A stretch of DNA of 15,313 nt from Ephemerocybe angulata (lineage: Eukaryota > Basidiomycota > Agaricomycetes > Agaricales > Psathyrellaceae), in contig JAACJK010000054.1 in NCBI GenBank assembly GCA_013368325.1, forward strand, positions 1-15,313, written 5' to 3'. This document shows positions 9,900 to 15,313 of the stretch, piece by piece. Under the pieces are notes generated by a model. It did no database searches. It had not been told where the DNA came from and saw only the letters and a list, made by a program, of their open reading frames with translations. The position numbers were made by a program, and so were the translations under genes. Every line of letters begins with the position of its first letter. The stretch's first letter is position 1.

Positions 9900-11313
9900 G
9901 AGGGTTGGACGTTTGAAAGCAAGTCGATCAAGGGTCAGGGAGGTCGAGGGAGAGTTTGAGAGGGTGACACGTGAACGTGCGAGGCAGCACGTGAGAAAGA
10001 GATCATGTGAACGCAAGCAGTGCATTGGGGCGAGGTTTAGGAAAAGACAGCACGGATGAGGTGGAAAGGAGAAGAGAGTAGTTTGGAATGGGACAGGGGA
10101 CAGAGCGAGTGAGTTGGGAGGAGGGTTAGGCAGGGCATCTTGGATGAAGGGTGTGGGGACAGAGATGGGTGCCGTGTTGGATGCGGGCGGTGAGAGATGA
10201 CGCCGAGCGAGATGCATGTGTGTGGGAATCGCAGGGGCATGTGACGGGAATAAACAAGGGCGTTTGGACAATGGTGGGAAAGAGTCATCAAATCCGGTTG
10301 ATGGAAATGATGTGGCGTGGCCGTGGGAATTGCAGATGCGGTCGGGAAGAGAGCGGCCGTTCGGACGAGGTTTAGGCATCACAGAAGATCAATGAATTGG
10401 CAAGATTGAGACATGCTGGTGGGTCAAGTGGGAGTGATGTATGTGAAGAACACGGAGGAATGAGAGCATCCGGGAAAGGGTTAGGAAATTGAGACAAGGC
10501 AGTGGTCGTAGAGTGGCGAGTCGCGGTGTGCGGAGATGGTTGAAACCGTTTGGACAAGGGTTAGGAGACAATGCGGAAGACAAATGGAATGGAAACAGAT
10601 CGAGGCGTTTGAAAGGAAAGGCAAGCGAGAAGAGATGCATGTGCGATACGGGGAGTCCGTTTGGGAGAGGTTAGGAAATGGAACGAGAGCGAGGTGTTTG
10701 AACCGAGTTTGAAAGGAAACACAAGCAGACCGTGCGGGAGAGGTTTAGGGAATCAGATGGAGAGAACGGGAGCGTTGAAGCATGCGCAATGGCAGGAGGT
10801 GTTTGAAAGGAAATGATGCAGGCGGAGAAGGGCAAGGGAGAGGGTTTGGGAATGGAAATGAAATGAAGAGGGTCGAACATTTGAAAGCGAGTTGTTGGTG
10901 GATCGCAGGCTCAGGGAGATCGAGGGAAAGTCCGAGAGGTGACACGGGAACACACGAGGCAGTGCGTGAGAAAGAGATCATGTGAACGCAAGCCATGCGT
11001 CAGGGCGAGGTTTAGGATACATCGTGGATGAGGTCAAGGTGTGCGACGGAGCAAGTCGGTGTGCGGAGATGGTTGAAAACGTTTGGACAAGGGTTAGGAG
11101 ACAACGCGGAAGGCAAATGTGTCGGGTTGAATGGAAACAGAACAAGGTGTTTATGCAAGCGAGAAGAGATGCATGTGCAAGACGTGGAGTCCGTTGGGGA
11201 GAGGTTTAGGAAAAAAAATGGGGAGAGTTAGGGAAGCGTGGATGTGGTCGATGCATGCGAAATGGAGGGAGGGGTTGGAAAGAAAATGATGCAGGTGAGA
11301 GGAGTGTAAGGGA
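9900..11313 (+). repeat. Satellite unit, copy 8
   Basis: Complete 1414-bp unit with several run-length changes: GGAAAGGAGAAG near 10064, GGTCGGGAAGAG near 10342, GAGAGGTTAGG near 10667 (TTAGG in place of TTTAGG), AACGGGAGCG near 10768, GAGAGGTGACAC near 10936 (shared with copy 7) and GCAGGTGAGAGG near 11292. One T-to-A change creates an eight-A run at 11211-11218, where all other copies read AAATAAAATGGGG. Confidence 0.96.
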
Positions 11314-12726
11314 GAGGGTTGGACGTTTGAAAGCAAGTCGATCAAGGGTCAGGGAGGTCGAGGGAGAGTTTGAGAGGGTGACACGTGAACGTGCGAGGCA
11401 GCACGTGAGAAAGAGATCATGTGAACGCAAGCAGTGCATTGGGGCGAGGTTTAGGAAAAGACAGCACGGATGAGGTGGAAAGGGAGAAGAGAGTAGTTTG
11501 GAATGGGACAGGGGACAGAGCGAGTGAGTTGGGAGGAGGGTTAGGCAGGGCATCTTGGATGAAGGGTGTGGGGACAGAGATGGGTGCCGTGTTGGATGCG
11601 GGCGGTGAGAGATGACGCCGAGCGAGATGCATGTGTGTGGGAATCGCAGGGGCATGTGACGGGAATAAACAAGGGCGTTTGGACAATGGTGGGAAAGAGT
11701 CATCAAATCCGGTTGATGGAAATGATGTGGCGTGGCGTGGGAATTGCAGATGCGGTCGGGGAAGAGAGCGGCCGTTCGGACGAGGTTTAGGCATCACAGA
11801 AGATCAATGAATTGGCAAGATTGAGACATGCTGGTGGGTCAAGTGGGAGTGATGTATGTGAAGAACACGGAGGAATGAGAGCATCCGGGAAAGGGTTAGG
11901 AAATTGAGACAAGGCAGTGTCGTAGAGTGGCGAGTCGCGGTGTGCGGAGATGGTTGAAACCGTTTGGACAAGGGTTAGGAGACAATGCGGAAGACAAATG
12001 GAATGGAAACAGATCGAGGCGTTTGAAAGGAAAGGCAAGCGAGAAGAGATGCATGTGCGATACGGGGAGTCCGTTTGGGAGAGGTTTAGGAAATGGAACG
12101 AGAGCGAGGTGTTTGAACCGAGTTTGAAAGGAAACACAAGCAGACCGTGCGGGAGAGGTTTAGGGAATCAGATGGAGAGAACGGGGAGCGTTGAAGCATG
12201 CGCAATGGCAGAGGTTGAAAGGAAATGATGCAGGCGGAGAAGGGCAAGGGAGAGGGTTTGGGAATGGAAATGAAATGAAGAGGGTCGAACATTTGAAAGC
12301 GAGTTGTTGGTGGATCGCAGGCTCAGGGAGATCGAGGAAAGTCCGAGAGGGTGACACGGGAACACACGAGGCAGTGCGTGAGAAAGAGATCATGTGAACG
12401 CAAGCCATGCGTCAGGGCGAGGTTTAGGATACATCGTGGATGAGGTCAAGGTGTGCGACGGAGCAAGTCGGTGTGCGGAGATGGTTGAAAACGTTTGGAC
12501 AAGGGTTAGGAGACAACGCGGAAGGCAAATGTGTCGGGTTGAATGGAAACAGAACAAGGTGTTTATGCAAGCGAGAAGAGATGCATGTGCAAGACGTGGA
12601 GTCCGTTGGGGAGAGGTTTAGGAAATAAAATGGGGAGAGTTAGGGAAGCGTGGATGTGGTCGATGCATGCGAAATGGAGGGAGGGGTTGGAAAGAAAATG
12701 ATGCAGGTGGAGAGGAGTGTAAGGGA
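11314..12726 (+). repeat. Satellite unit, copy 9
   Basis: Complete 1413-bp unit. Differences: GGCAGTGTCG near 11915 with one G missing, a loss of about four bases near 12208 (GGCAGAGGTTGAAAGG against GGCAGGAGGTGTTTGAAAGG), and GATCGAGGAAAG near 12331 with one G missing. It carries the GGCGTGGCGTGGG form near 11732, as copies 1 and 3 do. Confidence 0.96.
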
Positions 12727-14115
12727 GAGGGTTGGACGTTTGAAAGCAAGTCGATCAAGGGTCAGGGAGGTCGAGGGAGAGTTTGAGAGGGTGACACGTG
12801 AACGTGCGAGGCAGCACGTGAGAAAGAGATCATGTGAACGCAAGCAGTGCATTGGGGCGAGGTTTAGGAAAAGACAGCGCGGATGAGGTGGAAAGGGAGA
12901 AGAGAGTAGTTTGGAATGGGACAGGGACAGAGCGAGTGAGTTGGGAGGAGGGTTAGGCAGGGCATCTTGGATGAAGGGTGGGGACAGAGATGGGTGCCGT
13001 GTTGGATGCGGGCGGTGAGAGATGACGCCGAGCGAGATGCATGTGTGTGGGAATCGCAGGGGCATGTGACGGGAATAAACAAGGGCGTTTGGACAATGGT
13101 GGGAAAGAGTCATCAAATCGGTTGATGGAAATGATGTGGCGTGGCCGTGGGAATTGCAGATGCGGTCGGGGAAGAGAGCGGCCGTTCGGACGAGGTTTAG
13201 GCATCACAGAAGATCAATGAATTGGCAAGATTGAGACATGCTGGTGGGTCAAGTGGGAGTGATGTATGTGAAGAACACGGAGGAATGAGAGCATCCGGGA
13301 AAGGGTTAGGAAATTGAGACAAGGCAGTGGTCGTAGAGTGGCGAGTCGCGGTGTGCGGAGATGGGTTGAAACCGTTTGGACAAGGGTTAGGAGACAATGC
13401 GGAAGACAAATGGAATGGAACAGATCGAGGCGTTTGAAAGGAAAGGCAAGCGAGAAGAGATGCATGTGCGATACGGGGAGTCCGTTTGGGAGAGGTTTAG
13501 GAAATGGAACGAGAGCGAGGTGTTTGAACCGAGTTTGAAAGGAAAACACAAGCAGACCGTGCGGGAGAGGTTTAGGGAATCAGATGGAGAGAACGGGGAG
13601 CGTTGAAGCATGCGCAATGGCAGGAGGTGTTTGAAAGGAAATGATGCAGGCGGAGAAGGGCAAGGGAGAGGTTTGGGAATGGAAATGAAATGAAGAGGGT
13701 CGAACATTTGAAAGCGAGTTGTTGGTGGATCGCAGGCTCAGGGAGATCGAGGGAAAGTCCGAGAGGGTGACACGGGAACACACGAGGCAGTGCGTGAGAA
13801 AGAGATCATGTGAACGCAAGCCATGCGTCAGGGCGAGGTTTAGGATACATCGTGGATGAGGTCAAGGTGTGCGACGGAGCAAGTTTGGACAAGGGTTAGG
13901 AGACAACGCGGAAGGCAAATGTGTCGGGTTGAATGGAAACAGAACAAGGTGTTTATGCAAGCGAGAAGAGATGCATGTGCAAGACGTGGAGTCCGTTGGG
14001 GAGAGGTTTAGGAAATAAAATGGGGAGAGTTAGGGAAGCGTGGATGTGGTCGATGCATGCGAAATGGAGGGAGGGTTGGAAAGAAAATGATGCAGGTGGA
14101 GAGGAGTGTAAGGGA
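12727..14115 (+). repeat. Satellite unit, copy 10, with 26-bp internal deletion
   Basis: Complete but short unit of 1389 bp. A 26-bp segment that includes CGGTGTGCGGAG and the following GGTTGAAAACG is missing at 13883/13884, which accounts for the length. It also carries ACAGCGCGGATG near 12876 (shared with copy 11 only), GAAGGGTGGGGACAG near 12974 with two bases missing, GATGGGTTGAAACC near 13362 with an extra G, GGAACAGATCG near 13418, GGAAAACACAAG near 13543 with an extra A, and GGGAGGGTTGG near 14072. It appears intermediate between the homogeneous interior and the diverged copy 11. Confidence 0.95.
13880..13888 (+). other. 26-bp deletion junction in copy 10
   Basis: At 13883/13884, GAGCAAGTTTGGAC joins sequences that are separated by 26 bp in every other copy (for example 8225-8253). 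A two-base GT microhomology sits at the junction. The event removes the GGTGTGCGGAGATGG block of sub-unit Y, reduces that period to 1389 bp, and is not shared with any other copy in the window. Confidence 0.9.
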
Positions 14116-15313
14116 GAGGGTTGGACGTTTGAAAGCAAGTCGATCAGGGTCAGGGAGTCGAGGGAGAGTTTGAGAGGGCGACACGTGAACGTGCGAGGCA
14201 GCACGTGAGAAAGAGATCATGTGAACGCAAGCAGTGCATTGGGGCGAGGTTTAGGAAAAGACAGCGCGGATGAGGTGGAAAGGGAGAAGAGAGTAGTTTG
14301 GAATGCGACAGGGGACAGAGGAGTGAGTTGGGAGGAGGGTTAGGCAGGGCATCTTGGATGAAGGGTGTGGGGACAGAGATGGGTGCCGTGTGGATGCGGG
14401 CGGTGAGACGACGCCGAGCGAGATGCATGTGTGGGGAATCGCAGGGGCATGTGACGGGAATAAACAAGGTGTTTGGACAAGGTGGGAAAGAGTCATCAAA
14501 TCAGGTTGATGGAAATGATGTGGCGTGGGCGTGGGAATTGCAGATGCGGTCGGGGAAGAGAGCGGCCGTTCGGACGAGGTTTAGGCATCACAGAAGATCA
14601 ATGAATTGGCAAGATTGAGACATGCTGTGGGTCAAGTGGGAGTGATGTATGTGCAGAACACGGAGGAATGAGAGCATCCGGGAAAGGGTTAGGAAATTGA
14701 GACAAGGCAGTGGTCGTAGAGTGGCGAGTTGCGGTGTGCGGAGACGGTTGAAACTGTTTGGACAAGGGTTAGGAGACAATGCGGAAGACAAATGGAATGG
14801 AAACAGATCGAGGCGTTTGAAAGGAAAGGCAAGCGAGAAGAGATGCATGTGCGATACGGGGAGTCCGTTTGGGAGAGGTTTAGGAAATGGAACGAGAGCG
14901 AGGGTTTTGAACCGAGTTTGAAAGGAAACACAAGCAGACCGTGCGGGAGAGGTTTAGGGAATCAGATGGAGAGAACGGGGAGTGTTGAAGCATGCGCAAT
15001 GGCAGGAGGTGTTTGAAAGGAAATGATGCAGGCGAGAAGGGCAAGGGAGAGGGTTTGGGAATGGAAATGAAATGAAGAGGGTCGAACATTTGAAAGCGAG
15101 TTGTTGGTGGATCGCAGGCTCAGGGAGATCGAGGGAAAGTCCGAGAGGGTGACACGGGAACACACGAGGCAGTGCGTGAGAAAGAGATCATGTGAACGCA
15201 AGCCATGCGTCAGGGCGAGGTTTAGGATACATCGTGGATGAGGTCAAGGTGTGCGATGGAGCAAGTCGGTGTGCGGAGATGGTTGAAAACGTTTGGACAA
15301 GGGTTAGGAGACA
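14116..15313 (+). repeat. Satellite unit, copy 11 (partial, diverged)
   Basis: The first 1198 bp of a unit, cut by the window end. It is the most diverged copy. Base substitutions relative to the interior copies include T to C at 14179, G to C at 14306, T to C at 14409 and 14745, and C to T in CpG context at about 14470, 14730, 14755, 14983 and 15257. Small indels lie near 14146, 14157, 14320, 14391, 14432, 14481, 14627 and 15033. It shares diagnostic forms with copy 10 (ACAGCGCGGATG), copy 2 (GTGCAGAACACGG) and copy 1 (GACAGAGGAGTGAG). Confidence 0.95.

Larger units (their letters stand above)
1..15313 (+). repeat. Tandem array of ~1.42 kb satellite units (10 complete + 1 partial)
   Basis: The same sequence recurs head to tail across the entire window. 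The anchor GAGGGTTGGACG is found at 1, 1402, 2814, 4232, 5648, 7066, 8484, 9900, 11314, 12727 and 14116, giving periods of 1401, 1412, 1418, 1416, 1418, 1418, 1416, 1414, 1413 and 1389 bp. All copies have the same orientation, with no inserted element or inverted copy. The + strand is purine-rich, with long G/A stretches and relatively little C. No unique flank is present on either side. Such arrays of near-identical kilobase units are known as satellites or megasatellites in eukaryotic centromeric, subtelomeric or other heterochromatin; the assignment to a nuclear chromosome is inference. A giant repetitive protein gene was considered and rejected, because every frame is interrupted in every unit and unit lengths vary by amounts that are not multiples of three. 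Confidence 0.97.

Noticed and set aside
1..15313. One very long repetitive protein gene.
   Set aside because: Every frame on both strands contains stops in each unit, and unit lengths (1401, 1412, 1413, 1414, 1416, 1418, 1389) vary by non-multiples of three.
1..15313. CRISPR array or other short-repeat immune locus.
   Set aside because: The repeat is about 1.42 kb, there are no short direct repeats separated by unique spacers, and no associated genes are present.
1..15313. Ribosomal DNA or its spacer, tRNA genes, or Pol III elements.
   Set aside because: No conserved rRNA segments, no cloverleaf with a proper GGTTCGA-type B box, and no terminator T-runs were seen. GGTCGAACATTTG near 8041 is only a loose resemblance.
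1..15313. Tandem transposons (LTR, Helitron or terminal inverted repeat elements).
   Set aside because: I saw no terminal inverted repeats, target-site duplications, LTR pairs or transposase/polymerase coding sequence. The array repeats without any boundary between units.

Overview
The whole window is one head-to-tail tandem array of a repeat unit of about 1.42 kb. I see no unique sequence, no flank, and no gene I can support. Taking the motif GAGGGTTGGACG at position 1 as an arbitrary phase, units start at 1, 1402, 2814, 4232, 5648, 7066, 8484, 9900, 11314, 12727 and 14116. That gives ten complete copies (1401, 1412, 1418, 1416, 1418, 1418, 1416, 1414, 1413 and 1389 bp) and an eleventh cut off by the window end (1198 bp). 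All copies run in the same orientation. The array is already running at base 1 and still running at base 15313, so its true length is unknown.

The unit is strongly purine-biased on the + strand (67-78 % G+A in the 60-base lines I counted by hand). That explains why the minus strand shows many Pro/Leu/Ser-rich open frames: stop codons need purines at positions 2 and 3, and the minus strand is pyrimidine-rich. No frame stays open for more than about 200 codons, and the frames change from copy to copy because of indels. The array therefore looks non-coding. I found no tRNA or rRNA, no transposon ends, no CRISPR-type short repeats and no bacterial operon.

The unit is itself composite. Using copy 6 (7066-8483) as reference, it resolves into three diverged sub-units of about 446, 534 and 438 bp (mean about 472 bp). 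Each starts near a GGTTTAGG/GGGTTAGG motif and carries the same ordered markers (GTTTGGA, GATGCATG, AAATGATG). Two of the three are plainly paralogous; the third is inferred from marker order. The 1.42 kb unit then behaves like a higher-order repeat: the trimer was amplified as a block, so neighbouring trimers are nearly identical while the sub-units inside one trimer are highly diverged. The pentamer TTAGG occurs 11 times per unit, always on the + strand.

Most differences between copies are one- or two-base length changes, often in G or A runs. This fits very recent amplification, homogenisation, residual long-read consensus errors, or a mixture. The last copy (from 14116) is different: it has many true substitutions, including five CpG-to-TpG changes. 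This is what an older, less homogenised copy near an array edge would show, and it hints at CpG methylation.

A satellite or megasatellite of this kind points to a nuclear eukaryotic chromosome, probably heterochromatic, centromeric or subtelomeric. The sequence alone does not let me name the organism. I did not find a gene-based novel system here; what merits attention is the architecture of the satellite.
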